This document shows positions 35,672-43,807 of a stretch of DNA of 64,000 nt, one piece after another. The notes below the pieces were generated by a model that was not told the DNA's origin, searched no databases, and saw only the letters and a list, made by a program, of their open reading frames with translations. The position numbers and the translations under genes were made by a program. This DNA is from Streptomyces marokkonensis (GTDB lineage Bacteria; Actinomycetota; Actinomycetes; Streptomycetales; Streptomycetaceae): the NCBI RefSeq assembly GCF_008312835.1, contig NZ_VSKS01000030.1, forward strand, positions 1 to 64,000. Direction: 5' to 3'. How positions within the stretch are numbered: position 1 is the stretch's first letter; the number at the start of each line of letters is the position of its first letter.

Positions 35672-37266
35672 GGCGGCGCCGGTTCGTCGGAGGCGCCGCG
35701 CTGGGGGCCGCCGCCCTGGCCGGCCTGACCGCGCCCCTGATCGGCAGCGCGGTGCGCCGCGCGAACGGTGAGAGTCCCGGCAGGCTGCTGACGTCGCGCG
35801 CTCGCCTGCCGCGTCCTTACGAGACACCGCTGCCGATTCCCCGGACCCTCGCGCCGGTCGGCCGGGGTGCGACCGACGTCTACGAGATCACCCAGCAGAA
35901 GGCGCAGCTGGACATCCTGCCAGGACTGCGCACCGAGGCGTGGACCTACGGCGGAACGTTCCCCGGCCCCACCCTCGTCTCCCGCTCCGGACACCGCACC
36001 CAGGTCCGGCACCGCAACACCCTTCCCCAGCCGACCGTCGTCCATCTGCACGGCGGTCACACGCCGGCCGACAGCGACGGATACCCCCTCGACGTCGTCC
36101 TGCCCGCGGACGGCAGCATCACCGGGGAACGGGCCCTGGCCGCCATGACGGAGGGCATGCCGGGCCACGCGGGCGGACACCACGGCGGGGCGCCGGGCGT
36201 CAGCGGCATGGTCCACGGGGAGCGCCTGCACACCTACCCGATGCGGCAGCGGGCCGCGACCCTCTGGTACCACGACCACCGCATGAGCTGGACCGGCCAC
36301 GGCGTGTGGCGCGGGCTGGCGGGCTTCCACCTCGTGCGCGACGACGAGGAGGAGGCGCTGCCCCTGCCGAAGGGCGAGCGCGAACTGCCGCTGATGATCA
36401 CGGACCGGGCGTTCGAGGAGGACGGTTCGTTCCGCTATCCGCTCGCCGACCCCCGGTTGCTGACGCCGGGAGTCGACCACGCGTACATGGACGGTGTGCT
36501 CGGCGACGTCGTCCTGGTCAACGGTGCGCCCTGGCCCGTCCACCGTACCCCGCGCGCCCGGCACCGGCTGCGGCTGCTCAACGCGTCCAACGCCCGCCCC
36601 TACCGGCTCCGTCTGGAGCCGCAGCCGTCCGGTGGCGACGCGTTCGTCCAGATCGGCGGCGACGGCGGCCTGCTGGCACGACCGGTGCGCCACGACGAAC
36701 TGCACATCGGCACCGGGGAACGGTTCGACGTGGTCGTCGACTTCGCGCGCTGGAAGCCCGGCACCCTGGTGCGCATGGTGAACACACTCGCCGAGGGCGG
36801 AGCGCACGAGGTCATGGCGTTCGAGATCGCGGGCGGCACCGTGCGCGACGACTCGGCGGTCCCCGGGACACTCTCCCGCGTCGAACGCCTCGACCCCGCG
36901 AAGGCGGTGGTCACACGGGAGTTCCGCTTCCGGCAGGGCGGGGACGGCTGGACCATCAACGATCACGGATACCTGCCGGGCAGGGCGCTGGCGCGGCCGA
37001 GGCTCGGGCAGACGGAGATCTGGCGCTTCACCACCTCGCTGCACCACCCCGTGCACGTCCACCTCGACCATTTCCAGGTGCTCTCCAGGAACAACGGCGC
37101 TCCCGGGCCGTACGACGCCGGCTGGAAGGACACCGTGGACCTGCCGCCGACCGAGTCGGTGGAGGTCGCGGTGCGTTTCACCGACTACGGCGGGACGTAC
37201 ATGCTCCACTGCCACAACCTCGAACACGAGGACATGGCCATGATGGCCGACTTCGTGGTCGAGTGA
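35668..37266 (+). CDS. Tat-exported multicopper oxidase (CotA/bilirubin oxidase-like)
   Basis: 532-residue laccase-type oxidase. A twin-arginine signal MRRRRFVGGAALGAAALAGL directs export. All four copper motifs are present: HLHGGH (126-131), WYHDHRM (200-206), HPVHVHLDHF and HCHNLEHEDM with an axial Met near the C-terminus. Three-domain cupredoxin layout and length are normal. A His-rich loop (PGHAGGHHGG) lies in domain one. Such enzymes couple phenols or oxidise quinols; one in an aromatic polyketide cluster could dimerise or mature the product outside the membrane (inference). Resembles spore-coat type laccases. Confidence 0.92.
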   Translation: MRRRRFVGGAALGAAALAGLTAPLIGSAVRRANGESPGRLLTSRARLPRPYETPLPIPRTLAPVGRGATDVYEITQQKAQLDILPGLRTEAWTYGGTFPGPTLVSRSGHRTQVRHRNTLPQPTVVHLHGGHTPADSDGYPLDVVLPADGSITGERALAAMTEGMPGHAGGHHGGAPGVSGMVHGERLHTYPMRQRAATLWYHDHRMSWTGHGVWRGLAGFHLVRDDEEEALPLPKGERELPLMITDRAFEEDGSFRYPLADPRLLTPGVDHAYMDGVLGDVVLVNGAPWPVHRTPRARHRLRLLNASNARPYRLRLEPQPSGGDAFVQIGGDGGLLARPVRHDELHIGTGERFDVVVDFARWKPGTLVRMVNTLAEGGAHEVMAFEIAGGTVRDDSAVPGTLSRVERLDPAKAVVTREFRFRQGGDGWTINDHGYLPGRALARPRLGQTEIWRFTTSLHHPVHVHLDHFQVLSRNNGAPGPYDAGWKDTVDLPPTESVEVAVRFTDYGGTYMLHCHNLEHEDMAMMADFVVE

Positions 37267-37396
37267 GGCAGCCCCGCCCGTGGCACCCGGCGCCCCGCGG
37301 CGTACGGGACACGGGCGCGGCACGGTGCCGTGCCCCATACCGGCGCTTTATCGCGGCTTTCGCGGCAGCGGTCACGATGGCCGGGTGAGAGACGCC

Positions 37397-37618
37397 ATGA
37401 GGAAGATGCTCCGGGCATGTATGAAGGCCCTGGTCGCCTATGGGGAGATCTACGTGTACATACCGGCCTGCCGACTCGATGCACCACTCCCGGGACATCC
37501 CGAACGGGTGTGCCCCGAACGCCCATTGACGGAAACGGAAAAGGCGCTGGCGAGCCAGCTGTCGAGCATCATCGAATCGAAGAGATCAAGCCGAATGAAT
37601 GGCCGAAAAAAGCGGTGA
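37397..37618 (+). CDS. DUF6059-like small protein
   Basis: 73-residue basic protein starting MRKMLRACMKALVAYGEIYV. The core LDAPLPGHPERVCPERPLTE and the following TEKALASQL match a streptomycete family (GHPERL...PLT..E.ALW.QL) I recognise as DUF6059, function unknown. Such small genes are often found in or beside antibiotic clusters. The GTG at 37385 is an alternative start; a weak GAGAG lies before the ATG. It converges with the DUF1772 gene, 16 bp apart. Confidence 0.65.
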   Translation: MRKMLRACMKALVAYGEIYVYIPACRLDAPLPGHPERVCPERPLTETEKALASQLSSIIESKRSSRMNGRKKR

Positions 37619-37634
37619 GCCGAGAGGTGGATCT

Positions 37635-38162
37635 TTAACGGACCGCGCTTTCCTCTCGTTCACCGTCCGCCGCCGCACCACTCCCTTCCGCCGGATCGTC
37701 ACCTTCGCGGGACGCCATCAGGGCGGTGATCACCAACAGGACGAGCGCCACCACCGCCGTGGTCGTGCGCATGCGGTTGAAGAAGTCCCATCGCTGCAGC
37801 TGGTCGACCACGTCGGCCGGAGGCGAGGTGACCGCCCACTCCTTGATGCGGCCGTTGATCGGTACGTTCCCGAAGCGGGTGATCAGGAAGGTCGCCACCG
37901 CCAGGGCGCCCGCGCAGGCGGCCAGCAGGCGCCGGCGGCCACGGCTGAGAAACGCCAGCGCGAGCGAACTCACCGCGGACAGCAGCATCGCCGTCTGCAT
38001 GACGGGAGAGTTCATCTTCATGAGTTCGGCGTGAAATGTCAGACGCATCTGCAGAGGAACCTCCCAGAACGTCGGCGCCAGATTGATCGCGCCGTAACAG
38101 AAGGCTCCCGCCATGAGTCCCGTGACGACGATCGCCGTTCCTCTGACCACACGAACAAGCAC
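37635..38162 (-). CDS. DUF1772 (anthrone oxygenase-like) membrane protein, second copy
   Basis: 175-residue membrane protein with four hydrophobic segments: GTAIVVTGLMAGAFCYGAI, TAMLLSAVSSLALAFL, LLAACAGALAVATFLI and TTAVVALVLLVITALM. The conserved FGNVPINGRIKEW and the WDFFNRMRT helix match DUF1772. GTG at 38162 follows GGGGAGAGAAC. The C-terminal tail is acidic (DDPAEGSGAAADGE). It is divergent from the MFS gene with 79 bp between. Its stop is TAA. Possibly oxidises an anthrone intermediate. Confidence 0.85.
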   Translation of the reverse strand: MLVRVVRGTAIVVTGLMAGAFCYGAINLAPTFWEVPLQMRLTFHAELMKMNSPVMQTAMLLSAVSSLALAFLSRGRRRLLAACAGALAVATFLITRFGNVPINGRIKEWAVTSPPADVVDQLQRWDFFNRMRTTTAVVALVLLVITALMASREGDDPAEGSGAAADGEREESAVR

Positions 38163-38241
38163 GTTCTCTCCCCACGTCGATGCCGACGGATTCCGGAACA
38201 ACTGGCAGTCGGAGCAGGATATCCACACGCACGGAGGTCCC

Positions 38242-39780
38242 ATGCACGCCGCGGAACAGACCACGACGGATGCGCCGCGCAGAACCCGCCATCCGGTGGC
38301 AGCCCTGCTGGTCATCGCCGCGGCCGAGTTGATGGTGGTGCTGGACGCGACGCTCGTGAACATCGCGCTCCCCAGCATCCAGGCCGGACTGGACGTGCCC
38401 GCGGGCGACCTCGCCTGGATCGTCAACGCCTACGCGGTCGCCTTCGGCGGCCTCATGCTGCTCGGAGGCAGAGCCGGCGACCTCTTCGGCCGGCGCAGGA
38501 TGTTCCGCGCCGGAATCGTCGTCTTCGTGCTCGCCTCGGTCCTCGGCGGCGCCGCGCCCGGCCCGGACCTGCTGATCATCTCCCGTGTTCTCCAGGGCGT
38601 CGGAGCGGCCATCGCGGCCCCCACCGCGCTCTCCCTCATCACCACGAACTTCCCGGAAGGCCGGGAACGCAACCGGGCCATGGGCACCTACGCGGCCATG
38701 GCCGGCGTCGGATCGACGCTCGGACTCGTCGTCGGAGGCCTGCTCACCGAGTATCTCGACTGGCGCTGGGTGCTGTTCGTGAACGTCCCGGTCGGGCTCT
38801 GCGTGCTGGCCGGAACCGTCGTCCTCAGCGAGGCCGACCGCGCCGACGGCCGGCTGGACCTCCCGGGGGCCGCCGCGGGGACGGCGGGCCTGCTCACGCT
38901 CACCTACGCGATCACCAGGGGCGGACAGGAGGGCTGGACCGATCCGGCCACCGGGATGTGCCTGGCGGTCGCGGCCGTCCTCCTCACGGCGTTCGTGCTG
39001 CGACAGGCCCGCGGCGCACACCCCATGCTCCCGCTGCGCGTGCTGCGGGAGCGCAACCGGGCGGGCACCTACACCGTGCTCCTCCTGGTCGGTGTCGGCA
39101 TGTTCTCCACCTTCTACTTCCTCACGCTCTACATGCAGCACGTCCTCGGTTACGGCGCGGTGCGCACCGGTCTCGCCTACCTTCCCTTCAGTGCCGGCAT
39201 CGGCATCATGGCCGCAGCCGGGTCGAGGCTCGTGACCCGGCTCGCGCCCAGGGCACTCGTCGCGCCCGGGCTCGCCGTCGCAGCGGCCGGCATGCTCTGG
39301 ATGAGCACCCTGACCCCGCAATCGGTGTACACGACGACGCTGATGCCCGCGATGTTCCTGACGGCCCTCGGCCTCGGTTCCGCCTTCGTCCCGCTGACCC
39401 TGGGCGCCGTGCGCGGTGTGGCACCCGACGACGCCGGCAGCGCGTCAGGGCTCCTCAACACGGCGCAGCAGAGCGGGGGCGCGCTCGGTCTCGCGACGCT
39501 GGCGACGCTCGCGGCGGCCGCGTCCGACGACCGGCTGCCGTTCGCGGACCGTGCGTACTTCGATGCCCTGGCGACGGGCGACCCGGCTTCGCTGGCCGAC
39601 GCCAGGGAAGCGCTCACCCACGGTTACACCACCGCGTTCACCGCCGCCGCCGCGGTCTTCGGGGCGGCACTGCTCGTGACCCTCGCCGTCATCAACGCGA
39701 AGGCACCGGCGTCCGCCCGCCCCGGACCCCGTGACCTCACCACCCCGCCGCCTGAGGCTCCGGCGCGCCCCACCGCCTGA
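38242..39780 (+). CDS. MFS transporter, DHA2 (14-TM) family
   Basis: 512-residue drug:H+ antiporter-like exporter with 14 predicted TM helices. Motif C-like ELMVVLDATLVNIALPSIQ and motif A GGRAGDLFGRRRMFRAG are clear, then a LQGVGAAIAAPTALSLITT helix. DHA2 exporters of this type give self-resistance to aromatic polyketides. ACGGAGGTCCC precedes the ATG. It marks the right end of the cluster; 265 bp further right is a peroxiredoxin remnant. Confidence 0.93.
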   Translation: MHAAEQTTTDAPRRTRHPVAALLVIAAAELMVVLDATLVNIALPSIQAGLDVPAGDLAWIVNAYAVAFGGLMLLGGRAGDLFGRRRMFRAGIVVFVLASVLGGAAPGPDLLIISRVLQGVGAAIAAPTALSLITTNFPEGRERNRAMGTYAAMAGVGSTLGLVVGGLLTEYLDWRWVLFVNVPVGLCVLAGTVVLSEADRADGRLDLPGAAAGTAGLLTLTYAITRGGQEGWTDPATGMCLAVAAVLLTAFVLRQARGAHPMLPLRVLRERNRAGTYTVLLLVGVGMFSTFYFLTLYMQHVLGYGAVRTGLAYLPFSAGIGIMAAAGSRLVTRLAPRALVAPGLAVAAAGMLWMSTLTPQSVYTTTLMPAMFLTALGLGSAFVPLTLGAVRGVAPDDAGSASGLLNTAQQSGGALGLATLATLAAAASDDRLPFADRAYFDALATGDPASLADAREALTHGYTTAFTAAAAVFGAALLVTLAVINAKAPASARPGPRDLTTPPPEAPARPTA

Positions 39781-40044
39781 TACGCGGTGGTCCCCACCGC
39801 TCGAAGCGCGGCCCGCGACTGCTCGTGGCACGTTCACGCCCGCCACGCTCACGGGTCCGCCGCGCCCCGGCGCGCCCGCCGGACCGGCATCGCTTCGTCA
39901 CCACTCGGAGCGCCGCTCCAGGGGTACCTGTGCCTTTCCTCCGGCGGGGTCGCGAGTGGTGTCGGTGCGCGGACCGGGCCAAGCACACGACAGTGTGCGC
40001 GGCGCTGGTGGCTGCCGCTGGACCCGGTGCAGCCGCGTGGGGCA

Positions 40045-40301
40045 CGCTCGTCTGCGCGCGCGTCGCGGAGGACCGGTTTGCACGCCGGACGGCACACCCT
40101 CGGCATCCCGCTGCTGTCGGACCCGGCGGCACCGTCCGCGAGCGGTTCGGGGTGAAGCGGGGCATCGCCCCGGCGCCCACCGAGCGGGCCACCCTCGTCA
40201 TCGCGCGGGAGGGGACCGTCCTGGAGGTCGTGCGCAGCGAACCGCGGATGAACACGCACGCCGACCGGGCACTCGCCGCACTGCACGACCACCGCGCCTG
40301 A
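40045..40301 (+). pseudogene. Broken peroxiredoxin gene, 3' part
   Basis: The translated sequence continues a Bcp-type peroxiredoxin from its middle: EDRFAR, then in a shifted frame HTLGIPLLSDP, then back in frame GGTVRERFGVKRG, ATLVIAREGTVLEVVRSEP and MNTHADRALAALHDHR before the stop at 40301. Two compensating one-base changes (near 40088 and 40125) and the absence of the N-terminal peroxidatic cysteine make it nonfunctional. The region 39781-40044 before it holds no supported gene. The missing half is recognised at 11502-11632. Confidence 0.78.
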
Positions 40302-40359
40302 GACCCGCGGGCACCCGGCCGCGGTTGAGAGCGGATGGCGATGGGCCGATGCTGGACCA

Positions 40360-42684
40360 ATGGAGGAGGCCTCCGCCGCGGTGGTCGTCGATGCCCGCGG
40401 CATCGTGACGGGGTGGAGCGAGGAAGCCCGGAGGCTGACCGGGTTCCCCGCCGACGAGGCCGTGGGGCGCGCCGTACGCGACCTGCTCGCCCGGGACGCG
40501 CCAGGCGGCGTGCCCGTGCCCTCGGGCGTGGTCGTGATGCGGCACCGCGACGGCCACGCCGTGGCGCTCCGGCTCACGGTCTGCCCCGTCACCGGCGCGG
40601 GAGACGCGCCGGGCGGATACGTGATCACCGTGGGCCCCGGCGGACCGGCCGAGCGGTCCCTGGCGAGCCAGGCCTTCCAGCAGGCGTCCCTGGCCATCTC
40701 CGTCGTCGACACCGAGCAGCGCTTCGTACGGCTCAACGCCGCCGCCTGCGAGGCGATGGGCAGGAACGAGGAGAGCCTGATCGGGCGGACGTTCCTCGAC
40801 ACCGTCGGCCGCACCGACCGCACCATCGGTGTGGACCGGCATCTGCGCCGTGTCGCCGAGACCGGCGAACCCCTGCACCACGAGAGCTTCGGCCGGGCCC
40901 CCTCCGACTCCCGGAACCACGCCTGGAACGTCGAGATGTGGCCGGTCCGCGACGTCACCGGCGAGGTGGTCGGCACCGCGCTGGCGGGCCTGGACAGCAC
41001 CGAGCACCACCGGGCCCGGCGCCGGCTGGCCGTGCTGAACGAGGCCGCCGCCTCCATCGGCACCACCCTCGACGTCGTGCGCACCGCCGAGGAACTGCTG
41101 GAACTCCTGGTGCCGGAATTCGCCGACTTCGCCACCGTCGACCTGCTGGACTGGGTCCTCGGCGCCGCCGAGCCCCCGCCCCGGCCCGACAGCTCGGTCG
41201 TCCTGCGCCGGGTGGCGCACCGCTCCGCCGCCGAGGGCACCCCCGAGGCGGTCGTGCCCCTGGGCCGGACCGACGTCTACCCGCCCTTCTCCCCGCCCGC
41301 ACGGGCGCTGCGGGAGGGCAGGGCGGTGCTCGCCCGCGCCGGCGAGCCGGAGTTCGACCGGTGGATGGGGGAGCGCGGGGTACGCGCCGCCGTCCCCGCG
41401 CGTTTCGCGGGCATCCACGCCCAGCTGGCCGTGCCGCTGCTCGCCCGCGGCACCACGCTCGGCGTCGCGGTCGCCGTCCGTAACGTCCGCCCCGACGGGT
41501 ACGTGGCCGACGACGCCGTACTCGCCGAGGAGCTCGCCAGCCGCGCCGCCGTCTGTGTCGACAACGCCCGCCGTTTCGCCCGCGAACGCGCCACCGCCCT
41601 GACGCTCCAGCGGAGCCTGCTGCCGAGAGGCCTGCCCGGTCAGGCGGCCGTCGAGGTCGCCCACCGCTATCTGCCCTCGGCGGCCGGCATCGGCGGCGAC
41701 TGGTTCGACGTGATCCCGCTGGCCGGCAGCCGGGTCGCCCTCGTCGTGGGCGACGTCGTCGGCCACGGCATCCCCTCCACGGCCACCATGGGCCGGCTGT
41801 GCACCGCCGTGCGCACCCTCGCCGACGTGGACCTGCCGCCCGACGAGCTCCTCACACACCTGGACGACCTGGTCACCCATCTGGCCGCCGACGACCGCGA
41901 GGACGTCGGCGAACTCGGCGCCACCTGCCTGTACGCCGTCTACGACCCCGTCTCCCGCATCCTGACGGCGGCCGCCGCCGGACATCCCGCGCCGGCCGTC
42001 CTGCGGCCCGACGGGACGTGCCGGCTCGTCCCCATGAGCGCGGGCCCGCCGCTCGGTGTCGGAGGGCTGCCGTTCGAGGCGACGGAGCTCCAACTGCCCG
42101 AGGGCTGTGTCGTCGCCCTCTACACCGACGGCCTCGTCGAGGACCGCCACCGCGACATCGACCACGTCACCGGGGAACTGTGCCGCGCCCTGGCGGTGCC
42201 CGCCGACTCCCTGGGCGAGCTGTGCGACGGCGTGCTGAAGGACGTGCTGCCCGAGGAACCCGGTGACGACGTGGCCCTGCTGCTGGCCCGCACCCGCGCC
42301 CTCGGCGACGACCGGGTCGCCACCAGGGACGTGCGGCCCCACCCGGAGGAGGTGGCCGCCGCCCGCCGGTGGGCCGCGGACATGCTGAGCGCGTGGGGAC
42401 TGGACGAGATCGCCTTCGTGACCGAACTCGTCGTCAGCGAACTGGTCACCAACGCCCTCCGGTACGGCGTGCCGCCCGTCCGGCTGCGGCTGATCCGCGA
42501 CCGCGCCCTCATCTGCGAGGTCTCCGACGCCAGCTCCACCTCACCGCACCTGCGGCGCGCCCACGCCTACGACGAGGGCGGCCGCGGACTGCTGCTGGTG
42601 GCCCAGCTCACCCAGCGCTGGGGCAGCAGACAGACCGGCCACGGCAAGACGATCTGGGCGGAACAGGCCCTGCCGGAACACTGA
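40360..42684 (+). CDS. PAS-PAS-GAF-PP2C(SpoIIE)-HATPase phosphatase
   Basis: 774-residue multidomain regulator. Two PAS-like domains (~1-90 with VVVDARGIVTGWSEEARRLT, and ~105-225), a GAF-like domain (~230-395), a SpoIIE-type PP2C phosphatase (~410-630, IGGDWFDVIPL and VGDVVGHGIPS, EPGDDVALLLAR) and a C-terminal RsbW-like HATPase (~650-774, LVVSELVTNALRYG and DEGGRGLLLVAQL). The metal-binding Asp residues are present. Such proteins control sigma factors through anti-anti-sigma dephosphorylation. The start ATG has no strong ribosome binding site. Confidence 0.93.
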   Translation: MEEASAAVVVDARGIVTGWSEEARRLTGFPADEAVGRAVRDLLARDAPGGVPVPSGVVVMRHRDGHAVALRLTVCPVTGAGDAPGGYVITVGPGGPAERSLASQAFQQASLAISVVDTEQRFVRLNAAACEAMGRNEESLIGRTFLDTVGRTDRTIGVDRHLRRVAETGEPLHHESFGRAPSDSRNHAWNVEMWPVRDVTGEVVGTALAGLDSTEHHRARRRLAVLNEAAASIGTTLDVVRTAEELLELLVPEFADFATVDLLDWVLGAAEPPPRPDSSVVLRRVAHRSAAEGTPEAVVPLGRTDVYPPFSPPARALREGRAVLARAGEPEFDRWMGERGVRAAVPARFAGIHAQLAVPLLARGTTLGVAVAVRNVRPDGYVADDAVLAEELASRAAVCVDNARRFARERATALTLQRSLLPRGLPGQAAVEVAHRYLPSAAGIGGDWFDVIPLAGSRVALVVGDVVGHGIPSTATMGRLCTAVRTLADVDLPPDELLTHLDDLVTHLAADDREDVGELGATCLYAVYDPVSRILTAAAAGHPAPAVLRPDGTCRLVPMSAGPPLGVGGLPFEATELQLPEGCVVALYTDGLVEDRHRDIDHVTGELCRALAVPADSLGELCDGVLKDVLPEEPGDDVALLLARTRALGDDRVATRDVRPHPEEVAAARRWAADMLSAWGLDEIAFVTELVVSELVTNALRYGVPPVRLRLIRDRALICEVSDASSTSPHLRRAHAYDEGGRGLLLVAQLTQRWGSRQTGHGKTIWAEQALPEH

Positions 42685-42794
42685 TCCGCCCCCGCGGGCC
42701 AAGCCTCCTCGCCCTCCGCGGATCGGGGGCGCCGCGTCCCCCGGCACCCGCTCGCGGCCCGGACGAGCAGCCACGCCTCCGTGCCGTCGTCCGT

Positions 42795-43625
42795 TCAGAA
42801 CTCCTCGTGCACCTCCGGATCCCCGCCGATCCGCCGGTGGGCGCGGTCGGTGACGGTCCGCATCTGCGCCGTGTCCAGCTCGAAGCCGAACACGTCGAGG
42901 TTGGCGCGCTGCCGTGCGGGGTCGGACGACTTGGGAACGGGGAGCGCGCCCAGCTGGAGGTGCCAGCGCAGCACCGCCTGGGCCGGGGTGACCCCGTGCG
43001 CCTCCGCGACGGCGGCGACGGCCAGGTCGTCCAGCAGGGTCGATCCCCGGCCGAGCGGGCTCCAGCTCTCGGTGACCACGCCCTTGTCCGCGTGGTACGC
43101 GCGCAGCTCCTCCTGCGGGAAGAAGGGGTGCAGCTCGATCTGGTTGACCGAGGGCAGCACCCCCGTCTCCTTCTCCAGCCGCTCGATGTGGGCGGGGGTG
43201 AAGTTGGAGACGCCGATCGACCGGACCAGACCGTCCTCACGCAGCTTGATCATGGCCCTCCACGAGTCGACGTACCTGTCGACCCGGGGGAGCGGCCAGT
43301 GGATCAGATAGAGGTCGACGTACTCCAGACCGAGCCGCGCCCGGGACTCCTCGAAGGAGGCGAGGGTCTCCTCGTAACCGTGGTGGCGGCCCGGGAGCTT
43401 CGTCGTCACGACGATCTCCTCGCGGGGGACGCCGGTCGCGGCCACGGCGCGGCCGACACCGGTCTCGTTGCGGTAGTTGGCCGCCGTGTCGACAAGGCGA
43501 TATCCCGTCCCGAGGGCCGTGCCGACCGCCCGCTCCGCCTCGGCGTCGTCCATCGGCCAGGTGCCCAGGCCCAGGGCGGGGATGGTGGTGCCGTCGTTGA
43601 GGGTGCGGCTCGGAACGCTGGTCAC
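42795..43625 (-). CDS. Aldo/keto reductase
   Basis: 276-residue NADPH-dependent AKR. Catalytic tetrad Asp, Tyr, Lys, His is seen in VDTAANYRNE, TTKLPG and LIHWPLP. The ending DRAHRRIGGDPEVHEEF is the usual Streptomyces AKR (2,5-diketo-D-gluconate reductase-like) C-terminus. GTG at 43625 is used. Substrate unknown. It is divergent from the TauD-like gene and follows the phosphatase gene with opposite orientation. Confidence 0.9.
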   Translation of the reverse strand: MTSVPSRTLNDGTTIPALGLGTWPMDDAEAERAVGTALGTGYRLVDTAANYRNETGVGRAVAATGVPREEIVVTTKLPGRHHGYEETLASFEESRARLGLEYVDLYLIHWPLPRVDRYVDSWRAMIKLREDGLVRSIGVSNFTPAHIERLEKETGVLPSVNQIELHPFFPQEELRAYHADKGVVTESWSPLGRGSTLLDDLAVAAVAEAHGVTPAQAVLRWHLQLGALPVPKSSDPARQRANLDVFGFELDTAQMRTVTDRAHRRIGGDPEVHEEF

Positions 43626-43807
43626 GGGGCGGCCTTCCGTCGGGAGTGTCGTCCCCCCCAGCCTCGGGGACGGTGGGGGCGGTGCTCAACCGGACGCCGG
43701 GGTCCCCGCCGGGCGAGGCCCTGTCGCCCGGCCCGCGCTCGGCTGCCACGATCCTCCCGGGAGCCGGTCCGCACGGGACCGGTGGGACGACCGACGGAAG
43801 GGGACGC

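Larger units (their letters stand above)
13210..39780. other. Type II polyketide biosynthetic gene cluster (approximate limits)
   Basis: Runs from an MMPL exporter to a DHA2-type MFS exporter. It holds KS-alpha, KS-beta, an ACP-cyclase fusion, ketoreductase, TcmI-type cyclase, cupin, oxygenases, two halogenase-like flavoproteins, methyl- and acyltransferase genes, a multicopper oxidase, and SARP and LuxR-type regulators. The TcmN-like cyclase, cupin and TcmI-like protein match the spore-pigment/pentangular class; a C9 ketoreductase of the actinorhodin type was not found. Limits are inferred from gene content and from the peroxiredoxin remnants at 11.5 and 40.2 kb. Confidence 0.85.
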
